From Variovorax sp. KK3 (lineage in GTDB: Bacteria > Pseudomonadota > Gammaproteobacteria > Burkholderiales > Burkholderiaceae_C): 61,820 nucleotides of DNA. Below the pieces are notes generated by a model that was given only the letters and a program-made list of their open reading frames with translations, had not been told where the DNA came from and did no database searches. Location of the stretch: the NCBI RefSeq assembly GCF_001984055.1, contig NZ_LYVO01000038.1:1-61820 (forward strand). The letters run 5' to 3'. Position numbers and translations under genes: made by a program. Below, one piece after another: positions 35,057 to 45,155 of this stretch (positions are counted from its first letter, which is position 1; every line of letters begins with the position of its first letter).

Positions 35057-36655
35057 ATGAACGACACCGCCGACGCCGTTACGGCAGCACCCCTCTACAT
35101 CACCATGCACGAGCGCGACAACGTCGCGATCGTGGCCAACGATGGCGGCCTGCCTGCGGGCACGGTGTTCCCGTCGGGCCTGGCGCTCGTCGAGAAGGTG
35201 CCGCAGGCGCACAAGGTGGCGCTGGTCGACATTGCCGAAGGTGGTGAGATTCGCCGCTACGACGTGGTGATCGGCTACGCGCTCAAGCCCATCGCCGCCG
35301 GCAGCTGGGTGCACGAGCGGCTGCTGCGCATGCCGGCCGCGCGTTCGCTCGAAGGCCTGCCCATCGCCACCGTCAAGCCGCCGCCCCAGCCTGCGCTGGA
35401 GGGCTACACCTTCGAAGGCTTTCGCAACCCCGACGGCTCGGTAGGCACGCGCAACATCCTGGCCATCACCCAGACCGTGCAGTGCGTGGCCGGCGTCACC
35501 GACTTCGCGGTGCAGCGAATCAAGTCCGAGCTGCTGCCCAAGTACCCCAACGTCGACGACGTGGTGGCGCTGGAGCACGGCTACGGCTGCGGCGTGGCCA
35601 TCGACGCGCCGGACGCCATCGTGCCGATCCGCACGCTGCGCAACATCAGCCTCAACCCCAACTTCGGCGGCGAAGTGATGGTGGTCAGCCTGGGCTGCGA
35701 AAAGCTGCAGCCCGAGCGGCTGATGCCGCCCGGCACCATTCCGCTGGTGGACGAGCGCAACGTGGCCGACGTGGGCGACAGCGCCGACGCGAAGCTCGAC
35801 GTCGTGTGCCTGCAGGACGATGCGCACGTCGGCTTCATGTCGATGGTGCAGTCGATCATGCGGCAGGCCGAGGAGCACCTGGAGCGCCTGAACGCGCGCC
35901 GTCGCGAGACGGTACCGGCCAGCGAACTGGTGGTGGGCGTGCAGTGCGGCGGCAGCGACGCCTTCTCGGGCGTCACGGCCAATCCGGCCGTCGGCTTCTG
36001 CTCCGACCTGCTGGTGCGCGCCGGCGCCACGGTGATGTTCTCGGAGGTCACCGAGGTGCGCGACGGCATCGACCAGCTGACCTCGCGCGCGTCCACGCCG
36101 GAGGTGGCCGAGGCGATGATCCGCGAGATGGCCTGGTACGACGCCTACCTCGATCGCGGCCGCGTCGACCGCAGCGCCAACACCACGCCGGGCAACAAGA
36201 AGGGCGGGCTGTCGAACATCGTCGAGAAGGCGATGGGCTCGATCGTGAAGTCGGGCTCTTCGCCGATCTCGGGCGTGGTGGCGCCCGGCGAGAAGGCGCG
36301 GCAGAAGGGACTGCTGTACACCGCCACGCCGGCGTCGGACTTCATCTGCGGCACGCTGCAGCTGGCCGCGGGGATGAACCTGCACGTGTTCACCACCGGC
36401 CGCGGCACGCCCTATGGGCTGGCGCAGGTGCCGGTGATCAAGGTGGCCACGCGCAGCGACCTGGCGCGCCGCTGGCACGACCTGATGGACGTGAACGCCG
36501 GGCGCATCGCCGACGGCCAGGCCACCATCGAGGAGGTGGGCTGGGAGATGTTCCGCCTGATGCTCGACGTGGCCAGCGGCCGCAAGAAGACCTGGGCCGA
36601 GCAGTGGAAGCTGCACAACGCGCTGGTGCTGTTCAACCCGGCGCCCGTGACCTGA
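35057..36655 (+). CDS. garD: Galactarate dehydratase
   Basis: 532 aa, close to the roughly 523 aa of E. coli GarD and with the same blocks throughout: the SAF-like N-terminal domain ending with RRYDVVIGYA, then LEGYTFEGFRNPDGSVGTRN, HGYGCGVAI, LNPNFGGEVMVVSLGCEKLQ, VVGVQCGGSDAFSGVTANPA, TTPGNKKGGLSN and the C-terminal LVLFNPAPVT. It dehydrates D-galactarate to 5-keto-4-deoxy-D-glucarate. It lies 23 bp after the enolase-type dehydratase, and is predicted to be repressed by the LacI protein. Confidence 0.95.
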   Translation: MNDTADAVTAAPLYITMHERDNVAIVANDGGLPAGTVFPSGLALVEKVPQAHKVALVDIAEGGEIRRYDVVIGYALKPIAAGSWVHERLLRMPAARSLEGLPIATVKPPPQPALEGYTFEGFRNPDGSVGTRNILAITQTVQCVAGVTDFAVQRIKSELLPKYPNVDDVVALEHGYGCGVAIDAPDAIVPIRTLRNISLNPNFGGEVMVVSLGCEKLQPERLMPPGTIPLVDERNVADVGDSADAKLDVVCLQDDAHVGFMSMVQSIMRQAEEHLERLNARRRETVPASELVVGVQCGGSDAFSGVTANPAVGFCSDLLVRAGATVMFSEVTEVRDGIDQLTSRASTPEVAEAMIREMAWYDAYLDRGRVDRSANTTPGNKKGGLSNIVEKAMGSIVKSGSSPISGVVAPGEKARQKGLLYTATPASDFICGTLQLAAGMNLHVFTTGRGTPYGLAQVPVIKVATRSDLARRWHDLMDVNAGRIADGQATIEEVGWEMFRLMLDVASGRKKTWAEQWKLHNALVLFNPAPVT

Positions 36656-36798
36656 TCCGTCTCTAGACCCATCCCCTGCGAGCAGCACATGCGCAGGCGG
36701 GCCGCCAGGCCTGCCGGGCGATGCTTCGCCATGCCTGTACGCCCCGCATCCTTCAAATCTTCGAAGCCTGTGTTCAACCCCTGGAAGCCGACACCACC

Positions 36799-37752
36799 AT
36801 GAAGCCGCACGTTCTCCAGCTCAACCCCATCCTGATCCCCGCGATCAACGAGCGCCTGGAAGCGCTCTACACCGTCCACCACCTGTATGCGCAGGCCGAC
36901 AAGGAGGCCTACGTCCGCGAGCACGGCGCATCGATCGAAGGCGTGATCACCGGCGGCCATACCGGCATCACGAAGGCGCTGATGGCGCAGCTGCCCGCGC
37001 TCAAGGTGGTGGCCGTCAACGGCGTGGGCACCGACGCGGTGGACCTCGACTACGCGCGCAGCCGCGGGCTGGCCGTGACCGCCACCTTCGGCGCGCTGAC
37101 CGAAGACGTCGCCGATCTGGCCATCGGCCTGCTGATCGCCAGCTGCCGCGGCATCGGCGCGGGCGACCGCTTCGTGCGTGCCGGCAACTGGGTGCGCTTT
37201 CCGCAGCCGAGCAGCATTCCGCTGTCGCGCCGCTTCAGCGGCATGCGCGTCGGCATCGTCGGCATGGGCCGCGTCGGCCGCGCGATCGCCGTGCGGGCCG
37301 CGGCCTTCGGCTGTGCCATCAGCTACACCGACCTGCGTGCGATGGACGACGTGCCGCATCGCTTCGTCGCCGACCTGGTCGCGCTGGCGCGCGACTCCGA
37401 CGCACTGGTGCTGGCCGCGGCCGCCGACAAGGCCGAAGGCATCGTCGATGCCCGCGTGCTCGACGCGCTGGGGCCGCAGGGCTTCCTGGTCAACATCGCG
37501 CGCGGCCGGCTGGTCAACGAGCCGGACCTGGTCGCAGCGATCGAGGCCGGCCGCATCGCCGGTGCGGGCCTGGACGTGTTCGTCGACGAGCCGCACGTGC
37601 CCGAGACGCTGCGCAACTCCGACCGCGTGACGCTGCAGGCGCATCGCGCCAGCGCCACGGTCGAGACGCGCACCGCCATGGGCGAGATGGTGCTCGCGAG
37701 CCTGGCGCAGGGGCTGGCCGGGCAGCGGCCCGAGATGAGCCTGACGACCTGA
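36799..37752 (+). CDS. D-isomer-specific 2-hydroxyacid dehydrogenase
   Basis: 317 aa from ATG 36799; the open frame reaches back to 36721 but lacks a good start there. NAD site VGIVGMGRVGRAIAVRAAAF in the middle, the catalytic Arg in LVNIARGRLVNEPDLVAAI, the Asp/Glu in GLDVFVDEP, and the His in LQAHRASAT (the usual form is PHxxSAT). Glyoxylate/hydroxypyruvate reductase-like. In this operon it could reduce tartronate semialdehyde, hydroxypyruvate or another product of 5-keto-4-deoxyglucarate cleavage. No aldolase or tartronate semialdehyde reductase gene is visible in the window. Confidence 0.9.
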   Translation: MKPHVLQLNPILIPAINERLEALYTVHHLYAQADKEAYVREHGASIEGVITGGHTGITKALMAQLPALKVVAVNGVGTDAVDLDYARSRGLAVTATFGALTEDVADLAIGLLIASCRGIGAGDRFVRAGNWVRFPQPSSIPLSRRFSGMRVGIVGMGRVGRAIAVRAAAFGCAISYTDLRAMDDVPHRFVADLVALARDSDALVLAAAADKAEGIVDARVLDALGPQGFLVNIARGRLVNEPDLVAAIEAGRIAGAGLDVFVDEPHVPETLRNSDRVTLQAHRASATVETRTAMGEMVLASLAQGLAGQRPEMSLTT

Positions 37753-37820
37753 GCCCGGGTCACTTTCGACTTCGCCACTTTCTTAGCACTCACACCGCAA
37801 ACGCCCCAAGAAACATCGAC

Positions 37821-38786
37821 ATGAAGAAGCTCACACGCATCGCCTCGTTCGCGCTCGCCGCCTTTGCATGCGGCACCGTGGCCGCGCAGGCCACCTATCC
37901 CGCGAAGCCCATCACCATCGTGATCGGCTCCAGCCCGGGCAGCACCACCGACGGCCTGGCGCGCGCGGTCGGCCAGCAGATCACCAAGGAGACCGGCCAG
38001 GCCGTGGTGGTCGACAGCCGGCCCGGCGCGTTCGGCGGCATCGCGGCGCAGATGGTGGCGCGTGCGGCGCCCGACGGCTACACGCTGTTCATGACCACCA
38101 ACACCACCCAGGCCGCGAACCCGCACCTGGTCAAGAACCTGCCTTACAACCCCATCAAGGACTTCGCGCCCGTGGGCCAATTGGTGCAGGGCTACATGCT
38201 GATGGTGGTCAACCCGGCAGTGAAGGCCAACAACGTGCAGGAGTTCGTGGCGCTGGCGAAGAAGGAGCCGGGCAAGCTGTCCTTCGGATCCGGCTCGTCG
38301 TCGGCGCGCGTCGCGACCGAGCTGTTCCAGCACATGACCGCGACGAAGCTGAACTACGTGCCCTACAAGGCCAACCCGCCCGCCGTGCTCGACCTGGTGG
38401 GCGGCCAGACCGACGTGATGATCGTCGACCTGACGACCAGCCTGCCGCAGGTCAAGAGCGGCAAGCTGCGCGCGCTGGGCCTGAGCAGCCCGAAGCGATC
38501 GAGCCTCGTGCCGAACATCCCGACGATCGCCGAGCAGGGCTTGCCGGGCTACGAAGCCAGCTACTGGAACGCGCTCTACGCGCCGGCCGGCACGCCGGCG
38601 CCGCTGGTGCAGCGGCTGAACGAGCTGATGCGCAAGGCCATGGCGACCGAGCCGGTGCGCCGCTTCGTCGCCGACAACGGTATGGAGGTGACGCCGACCT
38701 CGCCCGAAGAACTCGCGCGCTTCCAGGTGGCCGAACTCGAGCGTTGGGGCCGCATCATCAAGGACGCGGGCATTCAGCCGGAGTGA
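37821..38786 (+). CDS. Bug/TctC-family solute-binding protein (last gene of the aldarate operon)
   Basis: 321 aa. Signal peptide MKKLTRIASFALAAFACGTV through AAQA. Signature: YPAKPITIVIGSSPGSTTDG, VDSRPGAFGGIAAQMVARAA, NYVPYKANPPAVLDLVGGQT. It is the second Bug gene of the operon and differs substantially from the first (32869), so the two likely bind different acids. Start 68 bp after the dehydrogenase stop. Confidence 0.92.
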   Translation: MKKLTRIASFALAAFACGTVAAQATYPAKPITIVIGSSPGSTTDGLARAVGQQITKETGQAVVVDSRPGAFGGIAAQMVARAAPDGYTLFMTTNTTQAANPHLVKNLPYNPIKDFAPVGQLVQGYMLMVVNPAVKANNVQEFVALAKKEPGKLSFGSGSSSARVATELFQHMTATKLNYVPYKANPPAVLDLVGGQTDVMIVDLTTSLPQVKSGKLRALGLSSPKRSSLVPNIPTIAEQGLPGYEASYWNALYAPAGTPAPLVQRLNELMRKAMATEPVRRFVADNGMEVTPTSPEELARFQVAELERWGRIIKDAGIQPE

Positions 38787-38926
38787 TGCCGCGCGGCACG
38801 ACGGCGTGAGCGCGGTGGCGAGGTGTGGGATTGCCATGACCTCGCACGTCATCGACCCGCGAGTGGCTTGCGGAGAACATTTCATCAACCCGCGATGTTG
38901 CGGGTCGCCGAAACAAGGAGCCGCAC

Positions 38927-39310
38927 ATGAGCAGCAACGCCATCACCCCCGAAGCCGCCCGCATCGCCGAGCACTACATCGCCGCCTGGAACGAGACCGA
39001 CGCGCAACGCCGCCTGGGCTTGCTCGAGCAGCATTGGACTTCCGACGCCACCTATGTCGACCCGGTGATGCAGGGCAGCGGTCTGGCCCAGATCAACACG
39101 CTGATCGGCGGCGTGCACCAGCGCTATCCGGGCTTTCGATTCGCATTGAAGGGGCAGGCCGATGCGCATGGCGACCACCTGCGCTTTTCGTGGACGCTGG
39201 GCCCGAGCGGGGCCGAAGACCTGGTGGAGGGCACCGATTTCGTGGCGCTCCAGCGAGGGAAGCTGCGCGCGGTGACGGGCTTCCTGGACAAGGTGCCGGT
39301 CGGCGCCTGA
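38927..39310 (+). CDS. Nuclear transport factor 2/SnoaL-like small protein
   Basis: 127 aa, single cone-shaped NTF2-like domain: ARIAEHYIAAWNETDAQRRL, HWTSDATYVDPVMQGSG, FRFALKGQADAHGDHLRFSW, VEGTDFVALQRGKLRAVTGF. Such proteins act as small isomerases, cyclases or ligand binders; no function can be assigned. AAGGAG precedes the ATG. The stop codon lies in the loop of a strong hairpin. Confidence 0.87.
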   Translation: MSSNAITPEAARIAEHYIAAWNETDAQRRLGLLEQHWTSDATYVDPVMQGSGLAQINTLIGGVHQRYPGFRFALKGQADAHGDHLRFSWTLGPSGAEDLVEGTDFVALQRGKLRAVTGFLDKVPVGA

Positions 39311-39321
39311 TCGCGCCGACC
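39298..39321. other. Strong hairpin overlapping a stop codon (10-bp stem)
   Basis: GGTCGGCGC (39298-39306), loop CTGATC, GCGCCGACC (39313-39321), extendable by one C-G pair (39297/39322). An A-run follows at 39330-39337 rather than a T-run, so it is not a typical intrinsic terminator on either strand. It separates two convergent genes. Confidence 0.6.
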
Positions 39322-39338
39322 GCCGGACTAAAAAAAAC

Positions 39339-39725
39339 TCAGCTGCTGCGGTACTGGGCCCAGGCCAGGATCACCGGCAGCACGAGCTCGGGCACCAGGT
39401 AGCCGATCCAGACGGCGTGCGGGGTCGGAAGCCCGACCTGGCTGATGGACACGAGCCGCCCGACGGCCGCCAGCAGAACGCCCAGGGCGATCAGGTAGAC
39501 GAGGGTGCTCTGCTCGCGAATCGCGATGCCGGTCCAGATCGCGATGAATCCGGTGGCGAGATAGACGCCGGCCATGAAGCGGTGCACGTTGTCCAGGCGG
39601 GGCGTGGTGTCGGGTTGGCCCAGGTACATCTGCAGGCAGCCGCCGGTGACGGCGATGGCGCCGATCATGAAGAGACAGATGCGCGCGACGAGCTGAGAAG
39701 TTTCCAGCGGAGTGCTGTGAGGCAT
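39339..39725 (-). CDS. DUF4345-like small integral membrane protein
   Basis: 128 aa with four predicted membrane segments, for example ARICLFMIGAIAVTGGCLQM, MAGVYLATGFIAIWTG, LVYLIALGVLLAAVGRLVSI and WIGYLVPELVLPVILAW. The pattern fits the DUF4345 family (assigned by look, not by search). Function unknown. The 263-bp gap upstream (39726-39988) shows no gene. Confidence 0.75.
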   Translation of the reverse strand: MPHSTPLETSQLVARICLFMIGAIAVTGGCLQMYLGQPDTTPRLDNVHRFMAGVYLATGFIAIWTGIAIREQSTLVYLIALGVLLAAVGRLVSISQVGLPTPHAVWIGYLVPELVLPVILAWAQYRSS

Positions 39726-39988
39726 GTAGATACCGTAGATGAAAGAGTTGAAAAGTGCAGCCGACGACGTGAAGCGGCGAGTGGCTGCGAACGGAGAGCG
39801 GCCAATCTAGCGAGGCGATGGTGCTGTCGCAATGCCGTGTGCGGCGGTCTGCCAACTATTTCGTTGGGGTGTAGTAGGAATGGGTGCGCCGAAAACCGCG
39901 CTCTGTTGCGGCGCTTAAGCCAATGATCTACAGCTTCGCAGAAGTGCGCATTCGACGGGGCCGCATCAGGGCCGCCGCCGATGCGCGC

Positions 39989-41209
39989 TCACCGCGTGCG
40001 CGACTCGGCCTCGCGCCGCATCGCCGGCCAGGCTGCCGTCGTCAGCGCGCGCAGTGCCCATTCCACCGGCCCGTAGCGAAAGCGGCCGAGCCACCATCGG
40101 CTCGCCACCATCTGGCAGCCGAACAAGCCCAGCGCCACAAGCACGCTGCCCAGCGGCGACACCCGGCCCATGAGCCCGAAGCCGTAGCCGGTGAAGACCA
40201 GCGCACAGACCAGCGATTGCGCCAGGTAGTTGGACAGCGCCATGCGCCCGGCCGGGGCCAGGACTTGCGCGATGCGCAGGCCCGCCTTGCGCTCGAACAG
40301 TGTCATCGCCATGCCCATGTAGGCCGCGCTGAGGAAAGGCGCCGTCACGAGGCTCACGCCCAGTCCGGTCAGCTCCCAGCCCGTGCCCTGGCCCCACAGG
40401 GTGGCGGACGCATAGAACATCGCGCCCGGCAAGCCCACCGCCAGGCCCCAGGTGATGAGGCGCGGCCACAGGCTGCGATAGGCGTCGAGCTGCGCGAACA
40501 CGCGGCGCCGGCCGGCCGCGGCGCCGACCATGAACATCGCGAACGCGCACGGTCCTTGCACCAGCACGACGACCCACCACGCGTTGCCGAGCTCGCGCAC
40601 GCGCTGGCCCACGATGTCGGCCGTCGAGCCCAGCCAGAACTTCTGTGCAGCTGCCGCGCGCAGCGTCGGGCCGGCCAGGTCGACGGGCTGGCCGTACATC
40701 GATTGCACGAGCCCCATCGACACCAGCATGACCGCCGGCAGCAGCGTGAACACGCAGGCCCGCCGGAACGCCTGCCGCTCGCTCTGCCGGCGCACCACGA
40801 GCAGCAGGAGCCCCAGCACGGCATAGGTGACGAGGATGTCGCCGTGGTAGAGCCAGAACGCATGGGCCGCCCCGAGCAGCAACAGCCCGAGCAGCCGGCG
40901 CAGCATGCGCGGCACGAAAGCCGCGCCGCCCTGCTCGGCCGCATCCATCTGCAGCACGAAGCTGTAGCCGAAGAGGAAGGAGAAGAGGATGTAGAACTTG
41001 GTCTCGAACAGCGCGCTCGCGAGCCAGCGCACCAGATGATCGATGGGCCGGTTGTAGAGCGGATCGGGCACGGCGCCGGCGTAGTAGGCCGAGGCGAAGG
41101 TGGCGATGTTGACGATCAGGATGCCCACGAGCGCGAAGCCGCGCAGGGCATCCAGATGCAGCAGGCGGGTCGGTTGCGTCGGCGTCGCGGCATCGGCTTG
41201 GGAACTCAT
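39989..41209 (-). CDS. DUF418/YeiB-family integral membrane protein
   Basis: 406 aa. The N-terminal motif RLLHLDALRGFALVGILIVN and the KFYILFSFLFGYSFVLQ segment are typical of the YeiB/DUF418 group of acyltransferase-3-like membrane proteins. The C-terminal DUF418 region includes RMALSNYLAQSLVCALVFTG and the late WLGRFRYGPVEWALRALT. About ten hydrophobic segments. Substrate unknown; relatives are thought to act on envelope or small-molecule acyl groups. Confidence 0.9.
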   Translation of the reverse strand: MSSQADAATPTQPTRLLHLDALRGFALVGILIVNIATFASAYYAGAVPDPLYNRPIDHLVRWLASALFETKFYILFSFLFGYSFVLQMDAAEQGGAAFVPRMLRRLLGLLLLGAAHAFWLYHGDILVTYAVLGLLLLVVRRQSERQAFRRACVFTLLPAVMLVSMGLVQSMYGQPVDLAGPTLRAAAAQKFWLGSTADIVGQRVRELGNAWWVVVLVQGPCAFAMFMVGAAAGRRRVFAQLDAYRSLWPRLITWGLAVGLPGAMFYASATLWGQGTGWELTGLGVSLVTAPFLSAAYMGMAMTLFERKAGLRIAQVLAPAGRMALSNYLAQSLVCALVFTGYGFGLMGRVSPLGSVLVALGLFGCQMVASRWWLGRFRYGPVEWALRALTTAAWPAMRREAESRTR

Positions 41210-41267
41210 CGAGCCGATGGTAGACGCCGGTGTGCGCGTTGCCCGTGAGGGCTTACGCCGCGCGGTC

Positions 41268-41711
41268 CTATCGGATCGGGTTCCGGAAGCTGATGTTGAG
41301 CAGGTTCCAGGCCGTGATCACCGAGATCGCGAAGCCCAGCTCCGCGATCTCTTCATCCGAGAAGTGGGCCCGGAGCCGCGCGAACTCCTCGTCGCTCGGG
41401 TCCTGCTGCGGAATGGCCGTCACGATCTCGGCCCAGCGCAGCGCGGCACGCTCGCGCTCGGTGAAAAAGGGCGCCTCGCGCCAGCCGGCCACCGCGTTGA
41501 TGTGGCGCGCGTCGACGTCCTGCTTGACCAGGTCGCGCCAGTGCATGTCGATGCAGAAGGCGCAGCCGTTGATCTGCGAGACGCGCAGCACCATCAGCTC
41601 GTGCAGGCGCGCACCCAGCAGGTCCTTGCGCACGGCGCCGGAGAGTGCGTAGAGTGCCTTGAAGGCCTTCGGGGCGAGTTCATGAAAAGGGAGGCGGGGA
41701 GCGTGCGACAT
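41268..41711 (-). CDS. Carboxymuconolactone decarboxylase/AhpD-like peroxidase family protein
   Basis: 147 aa from ATG 41711. AhpD-type redox site Cys50-Ala-Phe-Cys53 followed by His57 (NGCAFCIDMHWRD), preceded by Glu38 in LHELMVLRVSQ. Such proteins are usually small alkylhydroperoxidase-like or disulfide reductases. Divergent from aspA with 180 bp between starts. No obvious partner. Confidence 0.9.
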   Translation of the reverse strand: MSHAPRLPFHELAPKAFKALYALSGAVRKDLLGARLHELMVLRVSQINGCAFCIDMHWRDLVKQDVDARHINAVAGWREAPFFTERERAALRWAEIVTAIPQQDPSDEEFARLRAHFSDEEIAELGFAISVITAWNLLNISFRNPIR

Positions 41712-41891
41712 GGTCGATTCCTTGGCGTCGGTGGTGGACTGCCGCACCCTGCGGCCTTCCATGCACTGAAGACGCACCGGCCCATCCGTTTGTGACATCG
41801 GCTCATGCGCGATGGGCTGCGCCGGACATCGCGGCACCGGGCCGAACGGGAGCACACTCGGGCATCCCCCCAACACCAAGAGGAGACAGCC

Positions 41892-43313
<1,422 letters not shown>

Positions 43314-43364
43314 ACGGGTCGGCTGAACTCGAGCGTTGCTTTGCTCGATCGCCGAGCCGGGCCT

Positions 43365-43691
43365 TCAGGCCGGCTGCGCGAGGCGGGCCAGTTCGTCCGA
43401 GATCTGGTCCGCGCTGGTCGGCCGCACGACGCGGCCCAATTCGCGCCCGTCGCGCATGAAGACCAGCGTGGGCCAGAGCTTGATGCCGAAGGAGCGGCCG
43501 AGCGGGCGCCCGCTGCCGTCTTCGACCTTCAGGTGACGCAGTGTCGGCGCCGAGGACAGCGCCTTCTCGATGATCGGCTGCGCGCCCTTGCAGATGCCGC
43601 ACCAGTTCGCTCCGAATTCGACCACCGTGGCACCGGAGAAGGCGTCGACCTCGGCGCGGGTCGGCTCGTCGCTTGAGTAGGGCTTGTTCAT
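43365..43691 (-). CDS. Thioredoxin family protein with CGIC active site
   Basis: 108 aa from ATG 43691. Thioredoxin fold with active site Trp30-Cys-Gly-Ile-Cys34 instead of the usual WCGPC, and the cis-proline in KLWPTLVFM. No signal peptide, so cytoplasmic. The altered dipeptide between the cysteines should change redox potential. Convergent with aspA. Confidence 0.88.
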   Translation of the reverse strand: MNKPYSSDEPTRAEVDAFSGATVVEFGANWCGICKGAQPIIEKALSSAPTLRHLKVEDGSGRPLGRSFGIKLWPTLVFMRDGRELGRVVRPTSADQISDELARLAQPA

Positions 43692-43793
43692 GTGGCGATT
43701 CTGGCCCCGCGGGCGAAATCGCGCTGGCGCGCCGATGTCGTCGCCCGATGTCAGTGACGGCCCACGGGGTGTGGGCAAGCGCCGACGGCGCCC

Positions 43794-44930
43794 TCAGCCC
43801 GCCCCGCGCCGCGCCCGGTTCAGCGTGCGATAGACGGTGGCCCGGCTGATGCCCAGCGCACGCGCCGCCTCGGCCACGTTGCCGCGCGCGTCGTCCACGG
43901 CCCGGCGGATCAGCGCGGCCTCGACGTCGCGCAGGCGTGGCAACCCCGGTGCAACTTGCACCGGCGGGGGTGCCGATCGCTGCGCGCCGTGGGCCAGCTG
44001 CGGCCTGGCCTGCACGCGCAGGCCCGACCACAGCGGCACCTCCATCACCGAATCGCCGCGGCGTGCCGCATCGAACAGCATCTCGGGCGGCAGCGCGAAG
44101 AGTTCCTGGCAATGCGGGGCCGGATGATGGCCCGGCGGCTGGTGCAGCATCTGGCGCGCCACGGTGTTGGCGCCCGTCACGCGGCCGTCGGCATCGATGC
44201 ACAGCAGGCCTTCATTGCCCGGCCCGCCGCCGTAGCCCGGCCAGTTCAGGTGCAGCAGCAGCGTGCAGGGATGGGCGAGCACCAGCGCGTTCTCGATGTG
44301 GCGCGCCGACAGCACGGCCAGGTGACGAAGCTCGGGCCGCTCGACCACCTGCACGCCGGTCAGGTCGAGCATGCCGATGCAGTCGCCGGCCGGGCCGAAC
44401 AGCGGTGCGCCGGCGCAGCTGTAGATGCTGGTGTCGTCGAAGAAGTGCTCGCCGCGATGCAGCCAGACGGAGTCGCGCTCGGCCAGCGCGGCGCCGATGG
44501 CGGTGGTGCCGACCGCACGTTCCGACAGGTCGACGCCCACGCGCGCGATATCGCGCGCATGGCGGGCCGTGGCCTCGCTGCCGCCGGGCAGGGCGCCGAC
44601 CTCGATCACGATGCCGTCGGCGTCGGTCAGGATCGCGAAGTAGCGCGTGTCGGCAATCGCGCGCGACAGGCTGGCCAGCACCGGCCGCGCGGCCGAGAGC
44701 AGGCCGCGGTTGCGTTCGGCGACGCGCCGGGCGGCCTGGCGCGTCACGGGGTCGAAGCCGACGCGCTGCTGCGGCCGGTGGCCCGCCGCCAGGCAGCGCT
44801 GCCACGATCGCAGCAGCCACGGCTCGACGCGTGCGCCGTGTGCGCCGACGGACTCCCCGTCGATCCACGCGCGGCGCGCCTGGGCGATGGCGAGGGAGCG
44901 CTCGGGCAGGTGCAGGGAAGGCAGGCTCAT
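43794..44930 (-). CDS. AcoR-like regulator (GAF sensor plus Fis-type HTH) lacking the AAA+ domain
   Basis: 378 aa. N-terminal block RVEPWLLRSWQRCLAAGHRP typical of AcoR-type activators, a GAF-like sensor (about 80-225: YFAILTDADGIVIEVGAL, DLSERAVGTTAIGAALAE, YSCAGAPLFGPAGDCIGMLD), and a C-terminal Fis-type helix-turn-helix, GNVAEAARALGISRATVYRT. Between sensor and HTH there are only about 110 residues with no Walker motifs and no GAFTGA loop, so the sigma-54-contacting AAA+ domain is absent. Divergent from the molybdenum hydroxylase operon, which it probably regulates without sigma-54. Confidence 0.88.
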   Translation of the reverse strand: MSLPSLHLPERSLAIAQARRAWIDGESVGAHGARVEPWLLRSWQRCLAAGHRPQQRVGFDPVTRQAARRVAERNRGLLSAARPVLASLSRAIADTRYFAILTDADGIVIEVGALPGGSEATARHARDIARVGVDLSERAVGTTAIGAALAERDSVWLHRGEHFFDDTSIYSCAGAPLFGPAGDCIGMLDLTGVQVVERPELRHLAVLSARHIENALVLAHPCTLLLHLNWPGYGGGPGNEGLLCIDADGRVTGANTVARQMLHQPPGHHPAPHCQELFALPPEMLFDAARRGDSVMEVPLWSGLRVQARPQLAHGAQRSAPPPVQVAPGLPRLRDVEAALIRRAVDDARGNVAEAARALGISRATVYRTLNRARRGAG

Positions 44931-45070
44931 CGTGTTCGTGGCGTCTTGGTGGCGCGTTCTTGGTGTGCCGATCGACTGACTGCGGGCTGACCACCGGGCG
45001 GCGCGTCGTTCGAGTTCGTCAAGCGGGTGTGATGTTTCATTTTGAGAATTTCAAGACCGGCCTGCAAGCG

Positions 45071-45088
45071 CCTAGGGTTTTGCCTAGG
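45071..45088. promoter_or_regulatory. Paired CCTAGG palindromes upstream of the molybdenum hydroxylase operon
   Basis: CCTAGG (45071-45076), spacer GTTTTG, CCTAGG (45083-45088), 67 bp before the small-subunit start. CTAG is generally rare in such genomes, so a close pair is unlikely by chance. An A/T-rich stretch at 45031-45054 (TGTTTCATTTTGAGAATTTC) just upstream is a second candidate site. No sigma-54 promoter was seen. Confidence 0.5.
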
Positions 45089-45155
45089 ATGCCGCCCCAG
45101 GGCGGCGTCCACCATTCGATTTGCTCAGCCATCACCAATCCATGGAGACAGCCAC

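Noticed and set aside
39298..39337. Hairpin as an intrinsic terminator for the NTF2-like gene
   Set aside because: The stem is followed by A residues on the + strand, and on the - strand the T-run precedes the stem, so neither direction gives the stem-then-T order.
43329..43348. TCGAGC/GCTCGA stem between aspA and the thioredoxin gene as a terminator
   Set aside because: Only 6 bp with no T-run; kept as a remark, not a feature.
44931..45155. Sigma-54 promoter upstream of the molybdenum hydroxylase operon
   Set aside because: No convincing GG-N10-GC element in the TGGCAC/TTGC context was seen.
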